From: Sphingomonas yabuuchiae
GTDB taxonomy: Bacteria > Pseudomonadota > Alphaproteobacteria > Sphingomonadales > Sphingomonadaceae
Direction of reading: 5' to 3'
DNA length: 64,000 nucleotides
NCBI RefSeq assembly: GCF_014199595.1
Contig: NZ_JACHNX010000001.1
Location: forward strand, 372,001 to 436,000
In this document: in pieces, positions 23,922-37,264 of the stretch
Layout: every line of letters starts with the position of its first letter
Position numbering within the stretch: the first letter of the stretch is position 1
Program-made: the position numbers and the translations under genes
Notes under the pieces: model-generated
The model's input: only the letters and a program-made list of their open reading frames with translations
The model's database searches: none
Told to the model about the DNA's origin: nothing

Positions 23922-25460
23922 TCAGCGATCGAGCGGCTTGGCAACCTCTGGTTGCATCGCGGGATCGTCCACCACATCGACGATGCCACGCCCGACATGG
24001 CTGCGCTTGCGGCTGTAGAGGAAGTAGATCGCGAGACCCACTGCGCCCCAACCCGGCAGGACCAGGATCGCGACCAGCGGCAGCGAGAAATACAGATACG
24101 CGCAGCCGATCATCGCGGCGGGCGCGACGATGAACACGGCGGGCGTGCGGAACGGACGCTTGCGGGTCGGATCGGTCTTGCGCAGCACCATCACCGACAG
24201 CGCCACCATGAAGAAGGCGAACAGCGTGCCCGAGTTGGAATAGTCCGCCAGCTTGCCGACCGGCAGGAAGGCCGAGGCCAAGGTCGCGGCGATGCCGGTC
24301 ACGATCGTCACCACGTGCGGCGTGCGATAGCGCGGATGCACCGAGGCCAGCTTTTCGGGCAGCAGGCCGTCGCGCGCCATGGTGAAGAACACGCGGGTCT
24401 GGCCGAACATCATCATGAGCACGACCGACGGCAGCGCCAGCGTGGCGGCCAGGCCGATCAGGTTGCCGATCTTTTCCCAGCCGATGGTGCGCAGGACATG
24501 CGCCAGCGCCTCACGCGAGCAGGACAGCGGCTCGGTCGCGCCGCTGGCGACGATCGCCTTGCACTGCGCGGCCAGTTCCGACGTGCCCGGCGACAGCACG
24601 ACACCGGCGGCGTCGCGCACCGGCTGCGCGCCCAGCGGCGAGCCGATCGCGCCCGCCGATACCAGCAGGTAGAAGACCGTGCAGAACAACAGCGAGGCGA
24701 TCAGGCCGATCGGCACGTTGCGCTGCGGGTTCTTGGTCTCCTCGGCAGCGGTCGACACCGCGTCGAAGCCGACATAGGCGAAGAAGATCGATGCTGCGGC
24801 CCCCGCCACGCCGGTCAGGCCGGTCGGCATGAACGGCTCGAAATGCGCGCCGTTGATGACCGGCACCGACAGCGCGATGAACAGGGTCAGCGCGGCGACC
24901 TTGATCGCGACCAGGATCGCATTGAACCGTGCGCTCTCGGTGGTGCCGATGACCAGCAGCCAGGTGACGAGCAGCGAGATGATCACGGCGGGCAGGTTGA
25001 TGTAACCGCCCGACGACGGGCCGTTGACCCATTCCATCGGTATGTCGATGCCCAGCAGGTTGCGGAGCTGCCCCACCACATAGCCCGACCAGCCGACGGC
25101 GACGGCCGATGCGCCGACCGCATATTCCAGGATCAGCGCCCAGCCGACCATCCAGGCCAGCAGCTCGCCCATGACCGCATAGGTATAGGTATAGGCCGAG
25201 CCCGCGACCGGCACCATCGACGCCAGCTCGGAATAGCACAAAGCCGCCACCGCGCAGACGAAGCCCGCCAGCACGAAGGACAACATCATCCCCGGCCCCG
25301 CCTTCTGCGCGGCTTCGGAGGTGAGAACGAAGATGCCCGTACCGATGACGGCGCCGATACCCAGCATGGTAAGCTGGAACGCGCCTAGCGATCGTTGCAG
25401 CCCCTTCTTCTCGGCGGTCGCCAAAATGGCGTCCAGAGGCTTAACGCGCCCGAAAATCAT
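23922..25460 (-). CDS. APC-family amino-acid permease (cationic amino acid transporter-like)
   Basis: This 512-residue protein has 12 predicted helices. The motif LGIGAVIGTGIFVLTSEAAQKAGPG in helix 1 and SELASMVPVAGSAYTYTYAVMGE are typical of YfnA/CAT-type APC transporters, as are YVGFDAVSTAAEETKNPQRNVP and FGQTRVFFTMARDGLLPEKLA. It should import amino acids through the inner membrane. The start MIFGRVKPLDAIL fits the family. AT-rich sequence about 80-100 bp upstream (25541-25561) may hold the promoter. Confidence 0.93.
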   Translation of the reverse strand: MIFGRVKPLDAILATAEKKGLQRSLGAFQLTMLGIGAVIGTGIFVLTSEAAQKAGPGMMLSFVLAGFVCAVAALCYSELASMVPVAGSAYTYTYAVMGELLAWMVGWALILEYAVGASAVAVGWSGYVVGQLRNLLGIDIPMEWVNGPSSGGYINLPAVIISLLVTWLLVIGTTESARFNAILVAIKVAALTLFIALSVPVINGAHFEPFMPTGLTGVAGAAASIFFAYVGFDAVSTAAEETKNPQRNVPIGLIASLLFCTVFYLLVSAGAIGSPLGAQPVRDAAGVVLSPGTSELAAQCKAIVASGATEPLSCSREALAHVLRTIGWEKIGNLIGLAATLALPSVVLMMMFGQTRVFFTMARDGLLPEKLASVHPRYRTPHVVTIVTGIAATLASAFLPVGKLADYSNSGTLFAFFMVALSVMVLRKTDPTRKRPFRTPAVFIVAPAAMIGCAYLYFSLPLVAILVLPGWGAVGLAIYFLYSRKRSHVGRGIVDVVDDPAMQPEVAKPLDR

Positions 25461-25776
25461 GAATGTCCAATCCCCCCGAGGGAAGGGCGGCCCCGACTTG
25501 GGACACGCCCGGCGTTTGGTGAATGATCCGGGAAGTTAGCTGCAATTTTATTACGCGCAATCCCTAAGGTGCGTGGGATGCGGTCGGGGGAGGAGATTAA
25601 AGCCCTTCTTCCGCCTGCTCCGAAGTATAGGGCCGCCGTTTGGTATCGCGCGGTAAGCCCCTCCCGCAGGCGGGAGGGGTTTGGGGAGGGCGGGGTGTCT
25701 CACCGAGCCTGTCGCCCGTGGCGTTTCCCTCCCCCATCCCCTCCCGTTTACGGGAGGGGCGTGCCAGGTGGCTCGT
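25461..25776. other. Intergenic region between permease and HIT gene
   Basis: These 316 bp hold no supported gene. The first 100 bp are the divergent leader of the permease, including an AT-rich stretch (TGCAATTTTATTACGCGCAA). From 25657 to 25767 there is a complete family A repeat. The remaining bases show nothing recognisable. Confidence 0.7.
25657..25767. repeat. Family A repeat, complete unit
   Basis: GCCCCTCCCGCAGGCGGGAGGGG at the left faces CCTCCCCCATCCCCTCCCGTTTACGGGAGGGG at the right, with GGTGTCTCACCGAGCC between them. The same GTGAGAC..GGTGCC context occurs at 8510-8530 and 13175-13190. Confidence 0.85.
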
Positions 25777-26154
25777 TCAGCGCGCCAGCATCGGGCCGAG
25801 CGGCTTGCCTGCCAGGATATGGACGTGGAGGTGCGGCACTTCCTGCCCGGCGTCCGGCCCGATATTGGCCAGCAGCCGGTATCCCGGCTCGACCGCGCCT
25901 GCCTCACGCGCGACATGACCGACGGCCCTGACGAAACCGGCGATCTCCGCCTCGCTCGCGCGGGCTGCGAAATCGTCCCACGACACATAGGGGCCGCGCG
26001 GGATCACCAGAATATGGGTCGGGGCGTGCGGCGCGATGTCGTGGAAGGCGACCGCCCACTCATCCTCATAGACCCGCCTGGACGGGATTTCGTCGCGCAG
26101 GATCTTCGCAAAGATATTCTGGTCGTCATAGGGCAGGGTGGCGTCGATCGGCAT
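25777..26154 (-). CDS. HIT-domain (HinT-like) nucleotide hydrolase
   Basis: This 125-residue protein has N-terminal DDQNIFAKILRDEIPSRRVYED and the histidine triad VPHLHVHILAG near residue 109. HinT proteins hydrolyse nucleoside phosphoramidates. It lies 17 bp downstream of hisE on the same strand, a common alphaproteobacterial pairing, so they probably share a transcript. Length is normal. A family A repeat begins 9 bp after the stop. Confidence 0.93.
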   Translation of the reverse strand: MPIDATLPYDDQNIFAKILRDEIPSRRVYEDEWAVAFHDIAPHAPTHILVIPRGPYVSWDDFAARASEAEIAGFVRAVGHVAREAGAVEPGYRLLANIGPDAGQEVPHLHVHILAGKPLGPMLAR

Positions 26155-26171
26155 CGAAACTCTCCAGGGGA

Positions 26172-26486
26172 TCAGCGGGGCCGGGCGGCCTTTTCGTCAT
26201 GGCCCGACACGCCCTCGCGCCGCGCCAGTTCGGCGCGAACGTCGTCGAGCGTGTGGCCAGTATCGGCGAGCAGGACGATCAGGTGGAACATCAGGTCGGC
26301 GGCCTCGGACACGATCTTGTCGGGCTGGGCCATGGCGGCGATGACCGTCTCTACCGCTTCCTCGCCCAGCTTCTGCGCGATCTTCGGCCGCCCCTTGGCG
26401 AACAGGCTGGCGGCATAGGAGGTGGCGGCATCGCCCGCATCCCGGCGCGCGCGGATCGTGGTTTCGAGGCGGTCGAACATGTCCAT
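26172..26486 (-). CDS. hisE: Phosphoribosyl-ATP pyrophosphatase
   Basis: It performs step 2 of histidine synthesis, PR-ATP to PR-AMP. The 104-residue all-helical MazG-like protein has KGRPKIAQKLGEEAVETVIAA, with the metal-binding Glu pairs, and SEAADLMFHLIVLLADTG. ATG 26486 gives MDMFDRLETTIRARR; a second ATG two codons later is possible. The hisI (cyclohydrolase) partner is not fused and not in the window. It is separated from hisF by a 51-residue gene and repeats. Confidence 0.94.
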   Translation of the reverse strand: MDMFDRLETTIRARRDAGDAATSYAASLFAKGRPKIAQKLGEEAVETVIAAMAQPDKIVSEAADLMFHLIVLLADTGHTLDDVRAELARREGVSGHDEKAARPR

Positions 26487-26518
26487 GACGGCGTGGGTGG
26501 CGCGGGGAAGCGCTGACG

Positions 26519-26674
26519 TCAATCCTTGCGGTTGCGGCGGCGCATCAGGTGGCGGAGCAGCCAGACCGCACCGATCGCGAAGACGAACAGGCCGATGTCG
26601 GACCATTCGGGATGACGGCGCGGCTGCGGCGCTCCGGTATGGGCGGTGGCGGCGGTCAGGATGGCGAGCGGCAT
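26519..26674 (-). CDS. 51-residue single-pass membrane protein
   Basis: This small gene upstream of hisE encodes an N-terminal part with PQPRRHPEWSDIGLFVFAIG, a hydrophobic helix (about DIGLFVFAIGAVWLLRHLM) and a strongly basic C-terminus RRRNRKD. The topology predicted by the positive-inside rule is C-in. The coding start is ATG 26674. It lies 32 bp from hisE on the same strand. No function is known. The hydrophobic/basic design and codon pattern argue for a real gene. Confidence 0.6.
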   Translation of the reverse strand: MPLAILTAATAHTGAPQPRRHPEWSDIGLFVFAIGAVWLLRHLMRRRNRKD

Positions 26675-26723
26675 GGGGGTAGTTTAGCAGCGTGTCGGGC
26701 TTGGGTCATTCGGGGGTTTTTGA

Positions 26724-26788
26724 TTCACGCGAAGACGCGAGGCCGCGAAGATTTTTTGGTTCACGCGGAGACGCGGAGACGCGGAGAG
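26724..26788. repeat. GACGCGGA short direct repeats
   Basis: TTCACGCGAAGACGCGAGGCCGCGAAG is followed by TTTTTTGG and TTCACGCGGAGACGCGGAGACGCGGAG, with an 8-9-bp unit GACGCGGAG repeated. The inverted form GCCTCCGCGTCTCCGCG(CCTCCGCGCGAA) is at 27031-27058, so the set brackets the family C repeat. Confidence 0.8.
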
Positions 26789-26857
26789 TACGGTTGTGGG
26801 GTTGGCAATTGGCCGCCACACAGCCGGTTCAAGTCTTCCGCTCGCAACCTCCCCCCC

Positions 26858-26952
26858 TCCGTTAACGCTGAGCGAAGTCGAAGCGCACGTCCGGCGCTCT
26901 GCCCAGTGGCGCGGTTATCCCTTGGCCTTCGACTTCGCTCAGGCTGAACGGG
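26858..26952. repeat. Family C inverted repeat pair
   Basis: CCGTTAACGCTGAGCGAAG(TCGAAGCGCACG) and GGCCTTCGACTTCGCTCAGG(CTGAACGGGG) face each other across about 40 bp. Arm order is reversed relative to the copies at 51338 and 58342. Confidence 0.8.
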
Positions 26953-27061
26953 GATTGGGGCGCTTGCCCTATCGATCGGGAGACGTTCTCCCGGTCAGAT
27001 ACGCAGGCCACCGTCCACCCGGCTACCAAAGCCTCCGCGTCTCCGCGCCTCCGCGCGAAAA

Positions 27062-27823
27062 TCAATGCGCCCGAACCGGTACCCCCGCTGCCGCCAGCGC
27101 CCGATGCGCATCGGCGATCGACGCATCGCCGAAGTGGAAGATCGACGCCGCCAGCACCGCCGAAGCATGCCCGTCGCGCACGCCCGCGACCAGGTCGTCC
27201 AGCCCGCCGACGCCGCCCGACGCCACGACCGGCACGCTGGTCCGGTCGGCGATGGTGCGGATGAGTTCCAGGTCGTATCCGCCCCGCGTCCCGTCGCGAT
27301 CCATCGATGTGACCAGCAACTCTCCCGCACCCAGTTCGGCCAGGCGCAGCGCGTGTTCGACCGCATCGATCCCGGTCGCGCGCCGCCCGCCATGGGTGAA
27401 CACCTCCCAGCCGTCCGCCGTGCGCCGCGCGTCGACGCTGGCGACGCAGCATTGGCTGCCGAATCGCTCGGCGATGTCGGAAACGACCTCCGGGCGGCTG
27501 ACGGCGGCGGAATTGACCGCCACCTTGTCCGCCCCCGCCAGCAGCAGTGCGCGCGCATCCTCCGCCGTGCGCACGCCGCCGCCGACGGTCAGCGGCATGA
27601 AGCACACCGCCGCCGTCCGCCGCACCACGTCCAGGATGGTGCCCCGCGCCTCATGGCTGGCGGTGATGTCGAGGAAGCACAGCTCGTCCGCGCCTGCCGC
27701 GTCATAGGCGCGGGCCTGTTCGACCGGATCGCCCGCGTCGATCAGGTCGACGAAGTTGACGCCCTTGACCACCCGGCCATTGGCGACGTCGAGGCAGGGG
27801 ATGACGCGCGCGCGGACGGTCAT
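27062..27823 (-). CDS. hisF: Imidazole glycerol phosphate synthase, cyclase subunit
   Basis: This 253-residue TIM barrel converts PRFAR and ammonia from HisH into IGP and AICAR. It has [21 protein letters not shown] with catalytic Asp11, [37 protein letters not shown] with the second catalytic Asp, and VVASGGVGG. The start overlaps the hisA stop (ATGA). It is last in the hisBHAF string. Confidence 0.97.
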   Translation of the reverse strand: MTVRARVIPCLDVANGRVVKGVNFVDLIDAGDPVEQARAYDAAGADELCFLDITASHEARGTILDVVRRTAAVCFMPLTVGGGVRTAEDARALLLAGADKVAVNSAAVSRPEVVSDIAERFGSQCCVASVDARRTADGWEVFTHGGRRATGIDAVEHALRLAELGAGELLVTSMDRDGTRGGYDLELIRTIADRTSVPVVASGGVGGLDDLVAGVRDGHASAVLAASIFHFGDASIADAHRALAAAGVPVRAH

Positions 27824-28554
27824 GCGGCCGCCGCCACCGACAACGCCGCCGCCAGATCGAGCCGCCCGTCATACAGTGCGCGGCCGGTGATGACGCCTTC
27901 CACGCCGTCCTGATGATGAAGCGCCAGCATATGGATGTCGCCGATACCCGCCACGCCGCCGCTGGCGATGACCGGGATACGCACCGCGCGTGCCAGATCG
28001 ACGGTGGCGGGCACGTTGCAGCCCTTGAGCATCCCGTCGCGGCCCACGTCCGTAAAGAGCAGCGAGGCGACCCCCGCATCCTCAAACCGGCGGGCGAGGT
28101 CCTCGACCGACACGTCGGACACATCGGCCCAGCCGCGCGTCGCGACCATGCCGTCCTTGGCGTCCACCGCGACGACGATGCCGCCGGGATAGGCCTTGGC
28201 CATGTCGCGCACAAAATCCGGATTCTCCAGCGCCGCCGTGCCGATCACGACGCGCGAGACGCCCAGGTCGAACCAGCGCTCGACATTCTCCGGCTTGCGG
28301 ATGCCGCCGCCCAGCTGGACATGGCCGGGAAAGGCTTTGACGATCGCCTGCACCGCCTCGCCATTGACCGACTCGCCCGCAAAGGCGCCGTCCAGATCGA
28401 CGACGTGCAGATGCTGCGCGCCCGCTTCGGCGAACAGCATCGCCTGATGGGTAGGATCGTCACCATAGACGGTGGCGCGGTCCATATCGCCCTCGGCCAG
28501 ACGGACGACCTGGCCGCCCTTCAGGTCGATGGCGGGGAAGACGATCAGGCTCAC
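27820..28554 (-). CDS. hisA: ProFAR isomerase
   Basis: This 244-residue TIM barrel, paralogous to HisF, isomerises ProFAR to PRFAR. It has [20 protein letters not shown], with catalytic Asp in [23 protein letters not shown] and [17 protein letters not shown] 28554 was chosen because it overlaps the hisH stop as GTGA, matching the other joints in this operon; another GTG 9 bases upstream is possible. Confidence 0.96.
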   Translation of the reverse strand: MSLIVFPAIDLKGGQVVRLAEGDMDRATVYGDDPTHQAMLFAEAGAQHLHVVDLDGAFAGESVNGEAVQAIVKAFPGHVQLGGGIRKPENVERWFDLGVSRVVIGTAALENPDFVRDMAKAYPGGIVVAVDAKDGMVATRGWADVSDVSVEDLARRFEDAGVASLLFTDVGRDGMLKGCNVPATVDLARAVRIPVIASGGVAGIGDIHMLALHHQDGVEGVITGRALYDGRLDLAAALSVAAAA

Positions 28555-29156
28555 GGATGCCACTCCAGGAAACGGGTGAGGAAGGAGAGGCCATAACGCT
28601 GGCTCTTCTCAGGGTGGAATTGCGCGCCGACCACCGTGTCGCGGCCGATCGCGGCGGTGACGGGGCCGGCATGATCGGTGGTCGCCAGCACATGCTCGCC
28701 GGTAAAGGCATAGCTGTGGAGGAAATAGGCCTCGCCGGGCACGATCAGCGGATGCTCGCTCACAGGCTGGACATCGTTCCAGCCCATATGCGGCACCTTG
28801 GCCGACGGGTCGGCGGGGGCGAGTCGCGTCACCCGGCCGGGAATCCAGCCCAAGCCCCGATGCTCGCCCATCTCGTCGCCGGCGTCGGCGAGCAACTGCA
28901 TACCGACGCAAATGCCCAGGAAAGGCCGCGCGCGGGTGAGGGCGGCGTCGCAGAGCGCCTCCTCCAGTCCGTCGACGGCGCGCAGGTTCGCCGCGCAGGC
29001 GCCGAACGCCCCGACGCCGGGCAGCACGATCCGGTCGGCTTTGGCGATCACGTCCGGGTCGGCGGTGATGACCACATCGCTCGCCCCCGCCGCGCGCAGG
29101 GCATTGTCGACCGAGTGGAGATTGCCCGACTCGATGTCGATCAGCGCCAGCGTCAC
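28551..29156 (-). CDS. hisH: Imidazole glycerol phosphate synthase, glutaminase subunit
   Basis: This 201-residue class I glutamine amidotransferase supplies ammonia to HisF. The nucleophile Cys is in GICVGMQLL, the oxyanion region in VLPGVGAFG, and the His/Glu pair in [12 protein letters not shown]. The start is GTG 29156, giving [15 protein letters not shown] and overlapping the hisB stop as GTGA. Upstream in-frame codons belong to the antisense of hisB coding sequence and were excluded. Confidence 0.97.
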   Translation of the reverse strand: MTLALIDIESGNLHSVDNALRAAGASDVVITADPDVIAKADRIVLPGVGAFGACAANLRAVDGLEEALCDAALTRARPFLGICVGMQLLADAGDEMGEHRGLGWIPGRVTRLAPADPSAKVPHMGWNDVQPVSEHPLIVPGEAYFLHSYAFTGEHVLATTDHAGPVTAAIGRDTVVGAQFHPEKSQRYGLSFLTRFLEWHP

Positions 29157-29740
29157 AGCATGCCCTTGGTCGAGGGGATGGCATCGGCCTTGCGCGGGTC
29201 GATCTCCACCGCCATCCGCAGCGCGCGGGCCAGGCCCTTGAAGATGCTTTCGGCGATGTGATGGTTGTTGTGGCCGTGCAGCAGCTCGACATGGAGCGTG
29301 ATGCCCGCCTCCTGCGCGAAGCTGTGGAACCAGTGCTCGATCATCTCGGTCTGAAGCGTGCCCAGCATCGGATTGGTGAACGGCACCTTCCACACCAGCC
29401 AGGGCCGCCCCGAAATGTCGAGCGCGGTGCGGGTCAGCACTTCGTCCATCGGCGACAGCGCCTCGCCATAGCGGTAGATGCCACGCTTGTCGCCCAGCGC
29501 CTTGGCGAAGGCCTGTCCGATCGCCAGCGCGCTGTCCTCGGTCGTGTGGTGCCCGTCGATATGCAGGTCCCCCTGAACCTTGACCGACAGGTCGATCAGC
29601 GAATGCCGCGACAGCTGGTCGAGCATATGGTCGAGAAACCCGATGCCGGTGGCGTTCTGATAGACGCCGGTGCCGTCGAGATTGACGGTGACGTCGATGA
29701 CGGTTTCCGCGGTGGCGCGGTGGACGGTGGCGGTGCGCAT
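29153..29740 (-). CDS. hisB: Imidazoleglycerol-phosphate dehydratase
   Basis: This 195-residue monofunctional dehydratase (IGP to imidazole acetol phosphate) has metal-binding His clusters [30 protein letters not shown] and [15 protein letters not shown]. It lacks the phosphatase domain fused in E. coli. GGAGGGGCC precedes ATG 29740. It is the first gene of hisB-H-A-F, in which every joint is a 4-base stop-start overlap. Confidence 0.97.
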   Translation of the reverse strand: MRTATVHRATAETVIDVTVNLDGTGVYQNATGIGFLDHMLDQLSRHSLIDLSVKVQGDLHIDGHHTTEDSALAIGQAFAKALGDKRGIYRYGEALSPMDEVLTRTALDISGRPWLVWKVPFTNPMLGTLQTEMIEHWFHSFAQEAGITLHVELLHGHNNHHIAESIFKGLARALRMAVEIDPRKADAIPSTKGML

Positions 29741-29812
29741 GGCCCCTCCCTTAAACACCTATCCGTCCCATGCAATCTTGACCCGCGATCAAAGGCCGCT
29801 AGTCCAAGGGAT

Positions 29813-30298
29813 ATGACCGAAGGATTGCCCGACAGCCTCATCCCCTATGACGACATCGTGCAGGAGGCCCTGCGCGCCGTGGTGGGGCGTGTGCTCGGCC
29901 CGGTGGCGGAGACGGGGCACCTGCCCGGCACGCACCATTTCTATATCACCTTCAAGACGCAGGCGCCGGGTGTCGACATCCCGCAGCGGCTGGTCGAGCG
30001 ATTCCCGGACGAGATGACCATCGTCCTGCAGAATCGCTTCTGGGACCTGACGGTGGACGAGAATCGCTTCTCGGTCGGCCTCAGCTTCAACCAGGTGCCG
30101 TCGAAGCTGGTGATTCCCTATTCGGCGATCACCCGTTTCCAGGACCCCGAGGTGCAGTTCGAGCTTGGCTTCCACGTCGCCGACGATCCGCAGAGCGATC
30201 CCGATCCGCACGGCTCGGCCGAGAATGACGAGCCGGTCGCCAAGCCGGTCGAAGACGGCAGCAACGTCGTCGCGGTGGATTTCAAGCGGAAGAAGTAA
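29813..30298 (+). CDS. sspB: ClpXP adaptor, SspB family
   Basis: This 161-residue protein matches alphaproteobacterial SspB: MTEGLPDSLIPYDDIVQEALRAVV, HHFYITFKTQAPGVDIPQRL and a beta-sheet core. A long acidic linker (DDPQSDPDPHGSAENDEPV) leads to the C-terminal ClpX-binding module VVAVDFKRKK. SspB delivers ssrA-tagged and other substrates to ClpXP. It is divergent from hisB across 72 bp; TTGACC occurs at 29779 without a clear -10. A family B repeat follows its stop. Confidence 0.92.
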   Translation: MTEGLPDSLIPYDDIVQEALRAVVGRVLGPVAETGHLPGTHHFYITFKTQAPGVDIPQRLVERFPDEMTIVLQNRFWDLTVDENRFSVGLSFNQVPSKLVIPYSAITRFQDPEVQFELGFHVADDPQSDPDPHGSAENDEPVAKPVEDGSNVVAVDFKRKK

Positions 30299-30311
30299 GA
30301 GGTTCCCATAA

Positions 30312-30432
30312 TTCCTCCCCTGTAAGGGGAGGGGGGCCATCCGCAGGATGGTGGAGGGGCGTCACCCCTCTCGATAGCGGGACACCCCTCCGTCAGGGCT
30401 TCGCCCTGCCACCTCCCCTTACAGGGGAGGAA
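30312..30432. repeat. Family B repeat, complete inverted unit
   Basis: Outer arms TTCCTCCCCTGTAAGGGGAGG and CCTCCCCTTACAGGGGAGGAA match 16632-16747 exactly. The middle holds CCATCCGCAGGATGG, CACCCCTCTCGATAGCGGGACACCCC and AGGGCTTCGCCCT. It lies between the convergent sspB and S9-peptidase genes. Confidence 0.9.
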
Positions 30433-30442
30433 TGGGAGAGGA

Positions 30443-35888
<5,446 letters not shown>

Positions 35889-35931
35889 CGGAATACGAAT
35901 GCAAAGCCCTGCAATGATGCCTTGCCAATAA

Positions 35932-35946
35932 TGATACAATGTATCA
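35932..35946. promoter_or_regulatory. 15-bp perfect palindrome, candidate operator
   Basis: TGATACA-A-TGTATCA, a 7-bp inverted repeat with a one-base centre, lies 10 bp before the MerC-like gene and about 45 bp upstream of the GH2 -10 box. This is the size and symmetry of a dimeric repressor or activator site. No regulator gene is adjacent. Confidence 0.55.
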
Positions 35947-35956
35947 ATAGGCGCTT

Positions 35957-36370
35957 ATGGTCGATGATGCACCCCTGTCTCGCAGCCATCATGGCCGGTT
36001 CCGGCATATGGATGCCTTGGCTATCTCGGCCTCGACCTTGTGCCTGATCCATTGTCTGGTTCTGCCGGTGCTGATCGCCTTTCTGCCCGCCATCGCCGAA
36101 TGGGCCGATCTGGGCGAGGTGTTCCATATCGTCATGCTGGCGCTGGCCGTACCGCTCAGTGGCCTGACGCTGTTTGGCGGATGGCGGCGGCATCGGGTCG
36201 TTTTTCCGATGATTGTGGGCATGTTCGGCCTGATCCTGCTGATGCTCGGGCTGGCGTTCGAGGGGCAGGGGATGGGAACCGCGCTGACCGTGGCGGGCGG
36301 GCTGGTGCTGGCCGTCGCGCATGTCGCCAATCTGCGCGCCACCAATCTTTACCGACTGATGACCCTGTAA
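35957..36370 (+). CDS. MerC-like membrane protein
   Basis: This 137-residue protein has four predicted helices. The first contains the paired cysteines STLCLIHCLVLPVLIAFLP characteristic of the MerC family of mercury transporters. The MerC domain also occurs widely in proteins of unknown function outside mer operons, and no merA/merR is seen here. A His-rich N-terminus (SRSHHGRFRHMD) precedes it. The ATG at 35957 has AGGCG upstream and the TGATACA palindrome 10 bp before it. The next gene follows after 16 bp, so they may be co-transcribed. Confidence 0.82.
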   Translation: MVDDAPLSRSHHGRFRHMDALAISASTLCLIHCLVLPVLIAFLPAIAEWADLGEVFHIVMLALAVPLSGLTLFGGWRRHRVVFPMIVGMFGLILLMLGLAFEGQGMGTALTVAGGLVLAVAHVANLRATNLYRLMTL

Positions 36371-36386
36371 CAAGGACGTGGTGCCC

Positions 36387-37187
36387 ATGTCGAAAGCCGT
36401 CGCCCGCGCCATCGCCGCCGCGCTGATCGCGGTAGCCTGTACCGCCGTCATGGCCCAGCCGCGGGAAGGCGACGAGCCGTCCCGCTATCTGCCCGCCACC
36501 GGCTTCGACCTGCTGACCATATTGCCGCCCGCACCCAAGCCGGACGATGCGCGGGGACAGGCCGACCGGGCGATCTTTCGTCAAACCCGCCGGTTCGTCG
36601 GCTCGCCCCGCTGGGCGATGGCGACCAACGACGTGAAGCTGGGCGAGACCGATATGGCGCGTGATTTCTCCTGCGCGCTGGGGATCGCACTGACGCCGCA
36701 GAACGCGCCCGCGACGATACGGCTGATCGGCGGCGCAGGCTCCGACACCGCGCGCGGATCGGGCATCGCCAAGCGCTATTACAAGCGCCAGCGCCCCTAT
36801 CTGATCGATCGCGGCCCGACCTGCCAACCGGCGAGCGAGTTGCAGGGCAGCTATGACTATCCTTCGGGCCACACCACGGCGGGGTGGACCTGGGCGATGC
36901 TGCTGGCCGAGATCGCCCCCGACCGCGCCGCGCCGATCCTGGCGCGGGGGCGGGCCTTTGGGGAAAGCCGGATCGTCTGCGGCGTGCACAATGCCAGCGC
37001 GGTCGAGGCGGGGCGTCTGTCGGCCACCGTGACGCTGACCGCGCTGTCGCAGAGCCCGGCCTTCCAGCGCGACCTGGCCGCCGCGCGCGCCGAAGTCGAC
37101 GCGCTGCGCCGCGACCCCGCCACCCCCCGCCCCGACGCCGCCGCCTGCCAGCGCGAGGCGGCCTTGGTAGCCCAACCGATTTTCTGA
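36387..37187 (+). CDS. Class A (PAP2-type) acid phosphatase, secreted
   Basis: This 266-residue protein has a signal peptide (cleaved near AVMAQ) and the three-part PAP2 phosphatase motif: KRYYKRQRPYL, YDYPSGHTTAGW and ESRIVCGVHNASAVEAGR. It resembles PhoN-type nonspecific acid phosphatases of the periplasm. ATG 36387 is preferred because AGGA lies about 10 bp upstream; GTG codons at 36378/36381 are too close. It follows the MerC-like gene by 16 bp. Confidence 0.92.
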   Translation: MSKAVARAIAAALIAVACTAVMAQPREGDEPSRYLPATGFDLLTILPPAPKPDDARGQADRAIFRQTRRFVGSPRWAMATNDVKLGETDMARDFSCALGIALTPQNAPATIRLIGGAGSDTARGSGIAKRYYKRQRPYLIDRGPTCQPASELQGSYDYPSGHTTAGWTWAMLLAEIAPDRAAPILARGRAFGESRIVCGVHNASAVEAGRLSATVTLTALSQSPAFQRDLAAARAEVDALRRDPATPRPDAAACQREAALVAQPIF

Positions 37188-37264
37188 TCCCCGCCCCTTG
37201 ACCACCCGGCGCGGTTTCGCGCAGGCGCGCAGCGATTAAGCAAAGCGTCTGGCGGGAGAATGGA

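Larger units (their letters stand above)
26675..27061. other. Repeat-filled intergenic region
   Basis: These 387 bp hold no supported gene. They contain GC-rich direct repeats (26724-26788), a family C inverted pair (26858-26952), a small GGGAGAC/GTTCTCCC hairpin (about 26980-26995) and an inverted copy of the GC-rich repeat (27031-27060) that abuts the hisF stop. Confidence 0.75.

Noticed and set aside
23817-25388. A 523-codon frame antisense to the amino-acid permease
   Set aside because: It is His/Arg/Gln-rich low-complexity translation typical of the complement of a hydrophobic membrane protein.
26724-26788. Possible CRISPR or VNTR
   Set aside because: The unit is only 8-9 bp with two to three copies and no regular spacers; no cas gene is present.
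35957-36370. Mercury-resistance operon
   Set aside because: Only a MerC-like protein is present; no merR, merT, merP or merA nearby, and the domain is common outside mer operons.
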